Part shown: piece after piece, positions 30,663 through 41,722 of the stretch
Numbering within the stretch: position 1 is the stretch's first letter
Layout of the letters: every line of letters begins with the position of its first letter
Assembly: GCA_000818945.1 (NCBI GenBank)
Contig: KN805373.1
Span: 496,001 to 560,000 of the forward strand
Reading direction: 5' to 3'
Origin: Schizochytrium sp. CCTCC M209059
Taxonomy: Eukaryota; Sar; Bigyra; Thraustochytrida; Thraustochytriidae
Length of the DNA: 64,000 nt
Notes under the pieces: generated by a model
The model's database searches: none
What the model saw: the letters and a program-made list of their open reading frames with translations, nothing else
What the model was told of the DNA's origin: nothing
Program-made: the position numbers and the translations under genes

Positions 30663-32607
30663 GGTGCTTGTTGGTGTTTGTCGAAGAGGGGTATTGACTC
30701 TGAGGTCTCCAGCTTGCTAGCGGAGTTTGCGTTTGGTGAAGGTTGGGTTTGAGGGTTTGGAGTTTCGGGTTTGGTGTTCGAGGGTCTCGACCGCCGCCGA
30801 AAAAAATTATAACAAACTAAAAAGAAAAACAAAGAAAGAAACAAAAAAGAATCGAAAACAAAAAGAATTTTCACGCACTTTCCTTTGAAATCATCGAAAA
30901 GGCTTTTCCCCCTCACAGCGCCACCTCCCTCATTCAGCCGTGTCAAGTCCGGGTTCCGCCCGGTTCCGCCTTCCTTTTCCTTTCCTGCTCCTTTCTTCCC
31001 CCCCTTGCGCGGCCTGGCGGGAAGGCCCGGGCGCGTCCAGAGGAACCGCCGCCGCCACCGCGCTCTCGCGTCGCGCCCTCGCGTCGCGCCCTCGCGTCGC
31101 GTCGCGCCGTGCCGAGGCCGAAGCCGAAGCCCAGGCTGGGGCGCGGCCAGAACCCGGCGGCCAGAAGGATGCGAGCGGCAGCGGGGCGGCGAGCAGCCGC
31201 AGCTTGGGAGCGAGAAGAGGGCGCTCTCGGGATCCGTGCTCTCCGTTCTTGGCCATTTCAAACGAAGAAGGCGGTATATATACTATATGCTTTCAAAGGG
31301 GACAGGGAGAAGGAGGCCGGAGCGCGTTCCGGCGCGTTCCACGGCGCGGTGCAGCCCGAGGGAGCGGGGGGAACAGGGGCGGAACTGCTAGGGGCGCGGC
31401 GCGGCCTTCCTGGAAGCGCGGCGGATCTCGCGGCGTAACCCCCCCCCCAAGCTAGCCGGCGTCCGACGCGAAGCAGGCCTCCGGCGGGGGGCCGGCGCGA
31501 GTCTAGTCCCTCACTACGCGGAACACGCAGGACCCCGCCCGCGTCACGCCGGGACCCCGCACTACGGCCGCCGCGTGCCCCCCGCGCCGAGCGAACGTCC
31601 AGGAACGGGGGGGCAGCTGAGGCGTGCCGCCGTTCTCTCGGGCAAGGGGGGGGGAAAGAGGGAGAGGAGGGGTGAATGAAGGAAAGAGGGCGAGAGAGCC
31701 AGGTGCGTTCTCTCGTGGCGCAAATGACGCACAGGTAATAGTGGCACAGGTGAGCCGTTGACGCGTCAGTCTTACCGGGCCTGCGGTAGCGGCGCTACGA
31801 GTGCAATTTCGAAATGAACGAAGCTTCTTGGCGACCAATGGAGGCTTCTCGACGCGCAAAGAGAGAGAGCGGCAAGGGCAGCAGCAAAGATCCGAGACGA
31901 GCGAGCTGTGCTAGCTAGCGACAGCGAGGCGAGAGACGAGAGACGAGGTCGTGGCTGCTGCGTTGCTGCTGCTACTGTGCAGAACGAAGGCTGCTGGCTG
32001 GCTCTGGCGGCAGGCTGCCCGGTCGGAGGACTGGATTCGATGGTTTAGTGGAAGGCGCTTGGGTTGATCATGGTGTTTCACTTTTTTTTCTTTTTTGTTT
32101 TCTTGAAAAGCGATTTAAAGAAAAAGAGGAAGAAAGGTTATGTTGTTCATTATTTCCCTTTTCACCCACCCAAATTAAATTTGAAACAATTGTAACTCGC
32201 TAAACAACGTGACTAAATAACCACCGGCCATCTTCATCTAGTCAGCCGGATAGTTAGTTAGTTAACTGGCCAGCCATTACACGACGGATGAAAAACCAAA
32301 TAGAAAATTGTAAGAATCACAGTCGAGTAAACCGAATGGCAAGTAGAAGAGGCCGCGAAAAAACTTCCAGGCACGGTTAGGCAGCTCGCAGCACAGCCAC
32401 CCGACGCGAGACGCAAGACACGCGACCCACAACGCGACGCAACCCAGCGCGATGCCACAGCGCTTTTAGAACGCGGCTCTGGCAGCAACTGGGGCTGCGC
32501 GCACCAGGCTGGCATATTGTCTGGCTGGCTGACGGGCGGGCGAGCGTGCCGCTGCTGCCATTATCGATCGACGCTGCGAAAAAAGCCTCGCGGTGCATTG
32601 CATGCTC

Positions 32608-32662
32608 ACCTCACTTGCTTGCCTGCTTGCTTGCCTGCTTGCTTGCCTGCTTGCCTGCTTGC
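32608..32662. repeat. CTTG/CCTG tetranucleotide array
   Basis: Alternating CTTG and CCTG units over about 55 bases, read directly. Confidence 0.9.
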
Positions 32663-33721
32663 TCACTCTGCCTGCCTGTGTGCCGGGAGCGGTCGAGGCC
32701 TAGCGGTGCAGGCTCGCCGTGCGTGGCGCGGCGTGCTGCGTGGCGCAAAGCGGACTCGCTCCAAGCCGCGCAGGCGACCGGGTGCGTGGGTGGCCGCAAG
32801 GCGGAGCGGCGCGCGCGAGCCAGGTTCTTTTCGATGGTGACGGCCCCAGCCAGCCGGCTTGGGCGCGATCGTCTCGCAGCGCGGGCCACATGCCACGCTA
32901 CTGCTACCAGGAGATACCTACGTACCTACCTACCTAACGCCCACCCATGAAACCCCTCCGTGCGCGTGTGCGTGCGCATGTTATGTTATGTTATGTGTGT
33001 GTCTGAGCCGCGCCCGCGAATCGACTCCTCGCCGATCCAGGCGGCCGTTTGAGACCCAGGAGCGCCTGCCCGTCTTGCTGCCGCTGCCGACGCTGCACGT
33101 CGCGCTGTGCAGCTGCACCATGCTCGGTCGATTGCCAGCCCGACGCTCGCGCGCAGGATTTACAATGCTGCAGCAGCTGCCGCAAGCGAGGGATGCGACG
33201 AGCGGGCGGTCGCGAGTGCGATCCGTGTCGCGAGGAGGATCCGGATCCAGCGTCATCGATAACTTGCCGTCTCCCTTCTTGTGTTTAAGAACAAAGAACC
33301 GAGCGGGCGAGGTGCCGTCGCATTCCTTTCCATTTCTTTCCTTTCCAAGCTTCGGCCGTCCGTCCATCTCTCTCTCTCTCTCCGTGCCGCAACCTTGGAG
33401 CGGTCGCCGTCCCGGCGCCGACCAAGAAAGAGCCCAGCGAGCACAGCAGCGCTGCACCGCACCGCACCTCCCTCCCCTGCCTCTATCAACGGACCATGCC
33501 ACGGGTCTTTGGGCTTCCACGAACGCATGTTGAATTAACTTAACCAAAGACAAAGATAGGCCTTGGCCGCGTGAGCAAGACTGAGAACGCACGCGGTTCT
33601 GCCTCGTGCGCCCCCGCCGCGCGCGCGCGTTCCCTTGCCACGGGCGCGGGCGCGAGCAGCTACTTCTACCTACCGCGCGCGCTGCGTCGGCGGCTGACCG
33701 TCGGCTTGGGACGCGCAGCGC

Positions 33722-33763
<42 letters not shown>

Positions 33764-33765
33764 GC
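33722..33765. repeat. (CTG)n trinucleotide run
   Basis: About 14 perfect CTG copies in intergenic DNA. Confidence 0.9.
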
Positions 33766-36630
33766 TGATGCGATCGATGCCTGCACACCATCTTATGCAC
33801 CACGCTCCCTTCCGTCGCCTGCACGTGCAAGGCCGAGGGCTTCGCGCGCGCGAACGCCGGGCTCCAGGACGCGGCGGTCGCGGCGAGCGGGAGCGGCGGT
33901 CCCCAACAAAGCAGAGGGATCGCGACGATGGAGTGGAAGCCGAGGCGTCTCGTTCTGCACTGACCGCACGGAGCCGCTATAAAGCCGTTCGGGGGAGCAA
34001 CAGCAACGTGAAAGGTGAGGGCCTCAAAAGGACGTGCTCGGAGACGCCGCCGCGCTCGGCCTCGCGAGTCGCAGACACGCACGCGGTCGCGACATGCTGA
34101 TGCATGCGAGCATCGAAGCGAACGACTCAAGTTGAAAACAGAAGAAAGGCTTGCGAGATTCGCTCGCTGTCGCTCGCGGTCGCTCTCGGGTCCAAGATCC
34201 ATGGAGGATTCTTGGGACGCGGTCGCGCGACCGCCGGGGCGAGCTGCCAGCTGCTGCAGCAGCAGCAGCGCAGAGGAAGCGAGACGTTGGAATGTGGCAG
34301 TGGCAGTGGCGTGTGGCTTAGGGATGCGGACGCGCAGCGCTCTCGATCGATCAACCCATCGATCCATCGATCGATCCATCGGTCCGTACCCCTAGTAAAG
34401 AACCGGTCGATGAACGCCAACATAATAACCAAACGGGAAGGCCCTGCCGGACCCGACCCCGTTCCAGGGCCGTGGCTGATCAGAGAGACCGAAGTTCAAC
34501 CTCCATAACGGTTCCGTTCTCTATCAAGAAGATCCGCGGTAACATCGCGATGCAAGTTGTTCAAGTTGGTCTCGATCTCGATCTTGACCCTGACCACGGC
34601 ATGGCATGGCATGGCATCATGGTGACTGCTAGAGCGCACGGCTTCAAGCGTCAAGCAGCGCCGTTCTGGTGATTAGTAAGAGATCTTCCTTGATGGTCCG
34701 GGCGCTGCGAGCGCGTCACGCTGGATCGGCTCGCACCCGGGAGCCAGCTTCCCTGGACCGACTCGCTCCAGACGCCACGCTGGCCAGTATTCAAGCTTGA
34801 GCAAAACACAGCCTTGAGTCGTCCGACTCTTGCGCTCGCTCGCGCTCCCTTCCGAGACACCACTTGTCCAAAGCTGGCGACTCGAGCCGCCTCAGCCGGA
34901 GCGCCGTTAGCGCGCTATGAACGAACGGCAGCAGCTATTTAAAAGCTTCGCGTCCATCGTCGCCACTCGCCCTCCCTTTCGGATTCTTGATTTCTCTCCT
35001 TTCTTTTATCTTTCTTTCTTCTGCCTGATTGATTGATTTTTTTTAATCAAAAAAATTGATTGATTGATCTAACAAGAAGACTTTTCACTGTCGATGAGTG
35101 AGTCCCAGACCGCTCGTTCCTGCCGGTTCCACACCGACGCCGGCTACCGCGAAGAATAGGACTATCGGCTGGCTATGCGAAAGTCTACGTCCCGCGCCGT
35201 CCGCGGATGCGCGCGCCACCCGAAACCCTTTTTCTCCTCGGGGAGGCTTTTTTAGCCACCGAAACCGGCGCGGCCGCCTCCCTCCGTTCCCTCCCCCTCA
35301 CAGGCTTCCTGCTGCCCCCTCGCAGGGACACCTCAGACGCATGCGCTACGTCTCTACTGGCGCCGCCGCATCGGTCGGAGAGTTTTAAATGAACAATGCA
35401 TCGCCTCCTCACTCTTCGAGTCAGATCGACACAAGCAACGGATACTAGCTAGCCGCCACTTAAGAGAAAATGGATTAGTAGTCGATTGATTGATCGACCA
35501 CCTGCAAATGAAAATACGGTTTACACCGACAAGATTCCTCCTGGTGAACACTGCAACAGCCAGCTACCAACCAGGCAAGCAACCACTGAAAAAAGTCGGA
35601 GCTTTTCATTGCCACCTCGACTATCCATCCCTTCGCCGCCAGTCAGTCAACTCATCAACCAACAAATAAATCATTCCATCCATTCATTTTCTCCTTTTTC
35701 ACAAGTGCACCCGGCGACGCGAGTCACGAGCCGCGAGCCGGTCCAGGCGGAGGCCGCGAGTCGGTGCAGCGGCTCAGACGGCCTAGCTTTTCGCATAGTC
35801 GAGGCCTAGGCCCGCGCCGAGGCCGAGCCCGGGTCCCGTACCTCCGCGCCGCCCGTGCCGCCGCCCGCCCTGGGGCGTCCAGCCAATCAACGGACCGGAA
35901 GAAGCTGCCGCGCGCAAGGGGAAGCTCTGCCACCGGGTTCCGTGGCCCGCGCCACACGTGCCGCGCCCTTCCGTTGACGCGCACCAGACACAAGGCCATC
36001 TTCACTATCAAATGATATGAATAGAGCGGGGTCAGGTGTGAGGCGCTCGGCGGGGGAAGTGCACCGGAACGGGAGCCAGGGCAGCACTCGGTCCCGTACT
36101 TTGCACCGCCCGCGCGGGCGGCCTTGACTCAACGGACTCGAGTAAGTATTTCTTTTTCATTTTTTTGTTTTCTTCCTTTTTCTTTTCTTTATCTACTAGG
36201 GTCGAGCTTTTCATTTTTCCATCTTTTATCTTTCACGTTCTTTCACTTTCTTTTATATCGTTTTTATACCTGCTTGTTGGGGAGTCCATTTTCGGTTGCT
36301 AGACTGCCCCCCTCGGAGTGGCACGCGATTGACAGTCAGGTGGGGTATGGCGGACGAATGAAAGAATGGGCGCCCGTATAGGTCGCAAAATGAATGCTGG
36401 CTTTGGCGGTGGCGGTCTGGGTCAGGACGAATAGGCTTGACTGCAGCTATTGGTACCCTTCAGACGGCAGGAGCCAGGCTGCTATAGGCGTAACATGAAT
36501 TGGCTTTTCTTTTTTACTAGTAGGCGTCAACATTCAGCCGCAATTCAAGCATACGAAAGAGTTTTTGCTTCTCAACTTCTTTGCAGACAACATGCTTCAA
36601 GATTATGAAGGAGTCTGCCACCGACTTGTA

Positions 36631-36950
36631 AATGTAGAATACAGAGCAAAAGGGCCGAAATCTAACTGTATTATCTCTTGCATTGATTGTCTCTGCTTGA
36701 TGATAAAACGAGACGTTGACAAGTATTTCCTCCACTGCCACTTTCTTTGTCTTGTCGCGGCTTACGTTGGCTTGCTTGCTTCATCAAGCATGACTTGCAA
36801 ATGTAGAATACAGAGCTAAAGGACCAAAATCTAATTGTGTTCTCTCTTGCGTTGTCTCTGCTTGATGATAGAACGAGACGTTGACAAGTATTTTTTCCAC
36901 TGCCACTTTCTCTGTCTTGTCGCGGCTTGTGTTGGCTTGCTTCATCTTAC
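36631..36950. repeat. Tandem duplication, unit about 169 bases, two diverged copies
   Basis: AATGTAGAATACAGAGC begins at 36631 and again at 36800. Each copy continues through TCTCTGCTTGATGATA, ACGAGACGTTGACAAGTATT and CTTTCTCTGTCTTGTCGCGG (or near variants). The copies differ by scattered substitutions and short indels. Confidence 0.85.
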
Positions 36951-37127
36951 ACGATTATACAAAAAATTTCTTAGCGTAATGCACAAAGCCACCAACTCAT
37001 GACCGTCACGAGCATGTTACGGCTCGCCACTTGCGAAATGCATGTTTTACTATTTCGTCCTCAGGTCACGACTCTGGATCTGAAAATGTCACTACCTGCT
37101 GCGCGATTGAACTGTCTTCCAGAGTAT

Positions 37128-37273
37128 AAAATTGCATTGCTTGCGACGAGGTGTCCTCGTCTTTATGATAGAAAACGTCGGAGGTTAAGTGCTCGCAAGA
37201 CTTGCTAAGTGGAGCCTAAATTTGCATTGGTTGCAACGAGGTGTCCTCCTCAAGATAAAAAGCAAACGTCGGA
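37128..37273. repeat. Diverged direct repeat, unit about 90 bases
   Basis: Two segments share ATTGCATTGCTTGC-like, AACGAGGTGTCCTC and AAACGTCGGA blocks. They start at about 37128 and 37218. Confidence 0.7.
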
Positions 37274-37775
37274 CCTCACTTGCACACAAGATCAGAAAAG
37301 TAGAATCTTTGACTGTCTTCGGAATGCGCGCTTCGCGCCAGCATGTGTATGCTGCCCGAAAATTTGGTTACCACCATGGCTTCTCGGCACGGCTGGCCCA
37401 TGGTGTATCGCACAGCGCATGGGGCTTCGTTTGGTTCTGCGTCCGTCTATACCGCACTATGTGGCGGTAGTCCCAAGCTAAATCGACCCATTACGGGTGA
37501 AAACTTAGTCCGGCATCCTGCACAAGTAGGTCCTAGGAGGCCATTAGATAAATCTATACGAGTTTCCACTGCTACCCAGCCAGCACGCGCACGCGGGACA
37601 CCTACTTGGCAACTACAACAACAAGAACAACTCCGGCAAGTACAAGGCGTACTACCCCTGAGCGCGCGTGAAAGGCCGCGCCTTCGCTGTTCGGGCACGG
37701 AGAAGGGAAAGCACGAGTGCTATCTCATCACTGCGCAGCAGCAGCAAGGAAAGAGAGCGAGAGAAAACGAGAGAG

Positions 37776-38501
37776 ATGGCAGACGCCTTTCCGGACAAGT
37801 TCACCCGTGAAGACTATGACAAGCGCATCAAGTGCTACGTGAGCGAGCGAGAAGAGGTTGCCTACGTGGACGTCGAGTACAACTCGTTATGGAGGTCCTC
37901 ATCTATCCGGTGGCTCCATGCGCGAAACACCCAATACACACTCACGGGCCTGCTCATGGTCGACGTGGTTCTCCTCTTTGCGCAAGTCTTCCTTGACGCA
38001 CATTTTCCACCTTGCTACGCCATCACAAATAATGCTGAATGCGTCGATTCGAGCGGCGCCGAGTCTCTTACGGCCCATATTCACTGCGAGGAACATTCAG
38101 ACATTGTCCATTCCACCTCTGCCATCATGTACGTTGTCAGTCTCGTCATTCTCATCATCTTTGAGATCGAACTCGTTCTTGCCTTCATCACCCTAGGCCC
38201 CTTTCAGTTCCTCCGCAACCTCTCATACCAGCTCGATATTTTCATCGTCACAACTAGCATCGCGCTCGAGATTTTGCTGCATGAGACCGAGGATGACGCC
38301 ATTGCCTCGGCACTTATCATTGCCCGAGTCTGGCGCCTTATTCGTATCAGTCACGGTCTATTTACTACCAAGCGTCGTCAGCTTCTGGCCAACATTGTCA
38401 CTGGCGAGGAGAATGTACAGAGCGAGGCTTGGGAGGAGGAAAGTGTCGATAGCGCTCGTCGCAAATCCCGTGTGGCGTCTGTGTCTGCAGCGCAGCTTTG
38501 A
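37776..38501 (+). CDS. Voltage-gated proton channel (Hv1-like voltage-sensor protein)
   Basis: 241 residues, intronless, ATG at 37776. It is only a voltage-sensor domain of four helices with no pore domain. S1 carries the selectivity Asp (D63 in LLMVDVVLLFAQ), equivalent to D112 of human Hv1. S2 has two acids (FEIEL). S3 has D154 (YQLDIFIV). S4 reads IARVWRLIRISHG with three gating arginines at 184, 187 and 190 in the RxWRxxR pattern that defines Hv1. The S1-S2 loop is long and Cys-containing. The C-terminal tail is short and acidic/basic, with little sign of the long coiled coil of animal Hv1. It should carry depolarisation-activated H+ efflux across the plasma or vacuolar membrane. Confidence 0.88.
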   Translation: MADAFPDKFTREDYDKRIKCYVSEREEVAYVDVEYNSLWRSSSIRWLHARNTQYTLTGLLMVDVVLLFAQVFLDAHFPPCYAITNNAECVDSSGAESLTAHIHCEEHSDIVHSTSAIMYVVSLVILIIFEIELVLAFITLGPFQFLRNLSYQLDIFIVTTSIALEILLHETEDDAIASALIIARVWRLIRISHGLFTTKRRQLLANIVTGEENVQSEAWEEESVDSARRKSRVASVSAAQL

Positions 38502-39367
38502 GTTCACGTATCTTCACGGAGTCTAGCCTAGCTCTTGCTCTCCTCCATATCCTGATGTTTTTGATGTTGTTGTTTCCATCTTGCTCGAATCGAAATGTAG
38601 AAAGAAACATCTCCAGCAATCCAGTTCATTCGTATTGGTAATTTCTTATGCGCTTGCTCGAGAACATTTCTGTCAATGTGTCTTACTCTATCTCTGGCAG
38701 CAACATTGCTATAAACGAGATTCTCTTCGCTCTTCGAGTGAATACGATTGCTTGAACTTGCTACTTTCACAGTCAGAAGTGTGTAACATCCTTGTCCCTT
38801 TGACGCAAGTTCGTAGTTTGTAAACGCTAACGTGTGAAATGGAACGCATGCTTTTTGAAAAAAAAGTTTTGGCCTCATCGAAACATCCCGGCGAAGCCAA
38901 GCTCTGGGACTCCCCGCATCCGCTAATTATTTGGGATTTTTTATTTGATTACATCAGCTAACAAGACTGCTTTCCTCCGGTCAAACAAGTCCCTCGGGAA
39001 CAAAGTGCGGGTGTTGTCGTCGCAGCTACATCTCGAGGCTTCGCAGCCGCTTCCTCCTGCAAGTTAGAACTGTCCTTATTGCCTCTTCAAGTGCATCAAT
39101 CTCGTCCGGCTCACCTACCTTCAACATGGGCACATGCGACGGATTGCCGCGCAACGATAAGATATACTACCATGGGAAAGGGGAAAAAAAGAAAAAAGAG
39201 ACAAACGAGGAATGGTCCTCGGTACAATTGCGTACATCACTCTTTCCAAAATTCAATCTAAATGAAGAAAGTTGGGCCTCCCCGCCACGAAGCGATCCGT
39301 AAACAGAGGAACGCGAGACGGACGACTTCTGTTTCGAAGCCATAATAGCTTCATCGTCGTCTTTCAT
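38502..39367. other. Spacer between two convergent genes
   Basis: AT-richer 3' flanks of the proton channel and CSN2 genes. No gene is seen. Confidence 0.55.
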
Positions 39368-40828
39368 TTAGTTTGATGATATCATGGAAAGCGAGGAGGC
39401 CCATGCTTTCAACGAAAGGAATTTGCGATCCATCGCGACACGAGTAGAGGATTCCTCCATCTCGACGCCAAGACCAACCGATCCTCCGGCGTCACCCGGC
39501 GCATTCGCAGCCTTTGCTCCGGACGGTCCAGAGGATGAAGCTCCGAGTAACGGTGTGAACTTCTCCAGCACACCAAGACGCTGGTCTATCCGTGCGCTGA
39601 TGCGCTTGTCCAAAATAAGCTGCACCAGGATCCCCTCTACCTCTGACGCTGGCACGTTGATCTCACGTGCAAGAAAGTCCAGCCGCACGCGCTTATACGG
39701 GCGCACAAGCTTCTTGAGAACTTCGCTCCGAATGTTGTGCAGCAAGTCGTTCACGTAACGCATAATAAAAGGGTCCGAGGTAATGCCCAATTTCTCGTCC
39801 TTTAGCAATCGCTCAAACTGCTTCACATCAGACGACTCATACGCTGCGCGCAACTCCACCATTGCTTGGATCTCCGGATCGTCCTTGTACACTTTAGCCT
39901 CGCGACTGTCAAATGGGTTGATGTCCTTGAGCGCAATCATGTTCGCGAGAACAACATACTTGAGGCACTGCTTTGCGCGCGGGTTTCCGGCTTCTTGATA
40001 ATTCCGAAAGCTCTGGAAAAACTCGTCGTATGCCTTTGACCAAGCCTCCTCTTCCATGCTCATCTTGCCGCCCGCCTCATGCAAGCCGCCAAAGATACGC
40101 GGATCTTGAATGGCCGTCGAGAGCGAGTTCGTCTTGTGCCAAATCTCCTTGAGCTTTGCCTTTTGTCGCGTGGCATCATACATTGCAATCTCCAGCGCAT
40201 ACACTTCCAAGAGGTATGCATCACGATTCTGGTCTTCCTTTGACTGCCCCGACTTGAGTGAGTCGTGCAAGAGACCGACAGTCCTTTCCAAGGCGCCATA
40301 GTCTCCATGATCGAGCAGCATCTTGCCGAGTTTGAGATTTGTGTTGAACCATAGTCGCTCATTCTGTGATGAGCGAAGGACGTCCAGGGTAATCTCGTAC
40401 ATGCGCGCCAGCGAAACCTGCGCGCCCTGAGGCCCAGCGCCAGCCGACACCGTATCCAAGACATGGTTGATTGTGTCGTTGCATTCGTTTCGCGTCACTT
40501 TGTCAAGGCAACCCAAGAGCTCCTGGTACACTTGCAGCATGGCGTCTCCCTGACCTAGCCGGTAATGGAGCACGACCATGTGCTCCAAGCTCTTGAAACG
40601 CCACTTGACCTCGTCCGGCCGATTATCCTTTTCGAGCTGCACCACCTTTTTGAATAGCTCGAGCGCTGCGCCTGGATCGTTTCGTCGCTTGTCATCTGCT
40701 TCGTAGAACGCGTTCTCCACCTCAATAGCATAGTCGCTCTGCCCACCGCCGCCTTCTTCCTCCTCGCCGCCGTCCGAGTACTGGTAATCGCCTTCGTCGT
40801 CGCTATACACGTACTCGTCGTCAGACAT
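39368..40828 (-). CDS. CSN2: COP9 signalosome subunit 2
   Basis: 486 residues, intronless, ATG at 40828. The N-terminus is the acidic MSDDEYVYSDDEGDYQYSD block followed by VENAFYEADDKRRNDPGAAL, nearly diagnostic for CSN2 (Trip15/Alien). TPR-like helical repeats then lead to the PCI winged-helix domain (LLHNIRSEVLKKLVRPYKRV, LAREINVPASEVEGILVQLI, RISARIDQRLGVLE). CSN2 is a scaffold subunit of the complex that removes Nedd8 from cullins, and contacts the cullin and Rbx1. Compared with the roughly 443-residue human protein it has an extra Ser/Gly/Ala-rich C-terminal tail. Confidence 0.97.
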   Translation of the reverse strand: MSDDEYVYSDDEGDYQYSDGGEEEEGGGGQSDYAIEVENAFYEADDKRRNDPGAALELFKKVVQLEKDNRPDEVKWRFKSLEHMVVLHYRLGQGDAMLQVYQELLGCLDKVTRNECNDTINHVLDTVSAGAGPQGAQVSLARMYEITLDVLRSSQNERLWFNTNLKLGKMLLDHGDYGALERTVGLLHDSLKSGQSKEDQNRDAYLLEVYALEIAMYDATRQKAKLKEIWHKTNSLSTAIQDPRIFGGLHEAGGKMSMEEEAWSKAYDEFFQSFRNYQEAGNPRAKQCLKYVVLANMIALKDINPFDSREAKVYKDDPEIQAMVELRAAYESSDVKQFERLLKDEKLGITSDPFIMRYVNDLLHNIRSEVLKKLVRPYKRVRLDFLAREINVPASEVEGILVQLILDKRISARIDQRLGVLEKFTPLLGASSSGPSGAKAANAPGDAGGSVGLGVEMEESSTRVAMDRKFLSLKAWASSLSMISSN

Positions 40829-41341
40829 GGTGCCGTTTGCTCGCTCGTCTGCGAAAGCGCGTGTGTGGCCTGCCTCGTTGCCGCGCGTGCACGCCGCCTC
40901 TTGCTGCTTCCAAGCGTCTCCGTCGTTCGCGCGCTACTTGCGCGCGGCGTTTGTCGCTCTGTTGTTTGCAAGGACAGCTGCAATGATCTATCTTTTGGAT
41001 TTCCTTTTTCTTTTCTTTTTTCCAAAAGAATTCTTTCTTTTTTTCGATGACTAGTGACGAAGCACGCAACTGACTTTGAGCGACTTAAATTTCCTCCTCT
41101 GCTCTCTTTTTTGCAGCAGTTGGGAGGGGAGGAGAAGCTGACGCTCGTTTAGAAGAAAAGCACTCAAGGCAAGACTTACTTTCGATCTCCCTAAAAAAAG
41201 TTGTCTTTGTGGAATACCGAATTCCATGCAAGCTCGCGAATTCTAGCGCAAGATTGCTTGAGTCAGAAAATAATTCGCTACTGCTGCTGTTATAGCTGCT
41301 GTTGTTATTGCTGCTGCTATTGCTGTTGCTGTTGCTGTTGC

Positions 41342-41402
<61 letters not shown>

Positions 41403-41560
41403 GCTGCTGCTGCTGTTGTTGTTGCTGCTGCTGCTACTGCTATTGCTGTTGTTGCTATTGTTGCTGCTGCTGCTGTTGTTGTTGTTGCTGCTGCTGCTGC
41501 TACTGCTATTGCTGTTGTTGCTGCTGCTACTGCTATTGCTGTTGTTGCTATTGTTGCTGC

Positions 41561-41605
<45 letters not shown>

Positions 41606-41722
41606 ATGGAAAATAAGGAAAATTACAGGACACTGGCAAAAGTAGTGTAAGAAACAAATTGATAATCTTGGTTTAGTACCAGGCCGAGAGCGCCAGGCCC
41701 ATAATACAAGAGTTAAAACAAC
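40829..41722. other. Spacer dominated by a trinucleotide repeat
   Basis: Promoter side of CSN2 and 3' flank of the J-domain gene. Apart from the repeat at 41279-41605 no feature is seen. Polyleucine, polycysteine and polyasparagine ORFs here are repeat artefacts. Confidence 0.55.
41279..41605. repeat. Compound CTG/TTG/CTA trinucleotide repeat, about 327 bases
   Basis: The tract is almost entirely CTG, TTG and TTA/CTA triplets in blocks, including about 20 uninterrupted TTG copies (41342-41402) and a terminal CTG run. Part of it (the CTG/CTA/TTG motif near 41425-41580) is itself duplicated, which points to expansion by slippage and unequal exchange. Confidence 0.95.

Larger units (their letters stand above)
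30663..37775. other. Seven-kilobase gene desert, repeat-rich
   Basis: No supported coding gene. The left part (30.7-35.9 kb) is very GC-rich with overlapping Arg/Ala/Pro-rich ORFs on both strands. Microsatellites include a CTTG/CCTG array (32608-32662), a 14-15 copy CTG run (33722-33765) and CGAT repeats (34345-34385). TATA-like islands stand out at 31273-31283 (TATATATACTA), 33976 (CTATAAAG) and 34935 (TATTTAAAAG) and may mark promoters of untranslated transcripts. The right part (36.1-37.5 kb) is AT-richer and holds diverged direct repeats. Confidence 0.45.

Noticed and set aside
32030..32090. tRNA-like A box (TGGTTTAGTGG) after a TTCGA sequence
   Set aside because: No matching B box at the right distance and no cloverleaf stems can be drawn.
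37588..37662. Coding-looking stretch reading HLLGNYNNKNNSGKYKAYYP before a stop
   Set aside because: Only about 30 codons open, with no start, splice partner or homology; probably chance in an A/C-rich segment.
41201..41650. Polycysteine, polyleucine and polyasparagine ORFs
   Set aside because: Pure translation artefacts of the trinucleotide repeat.
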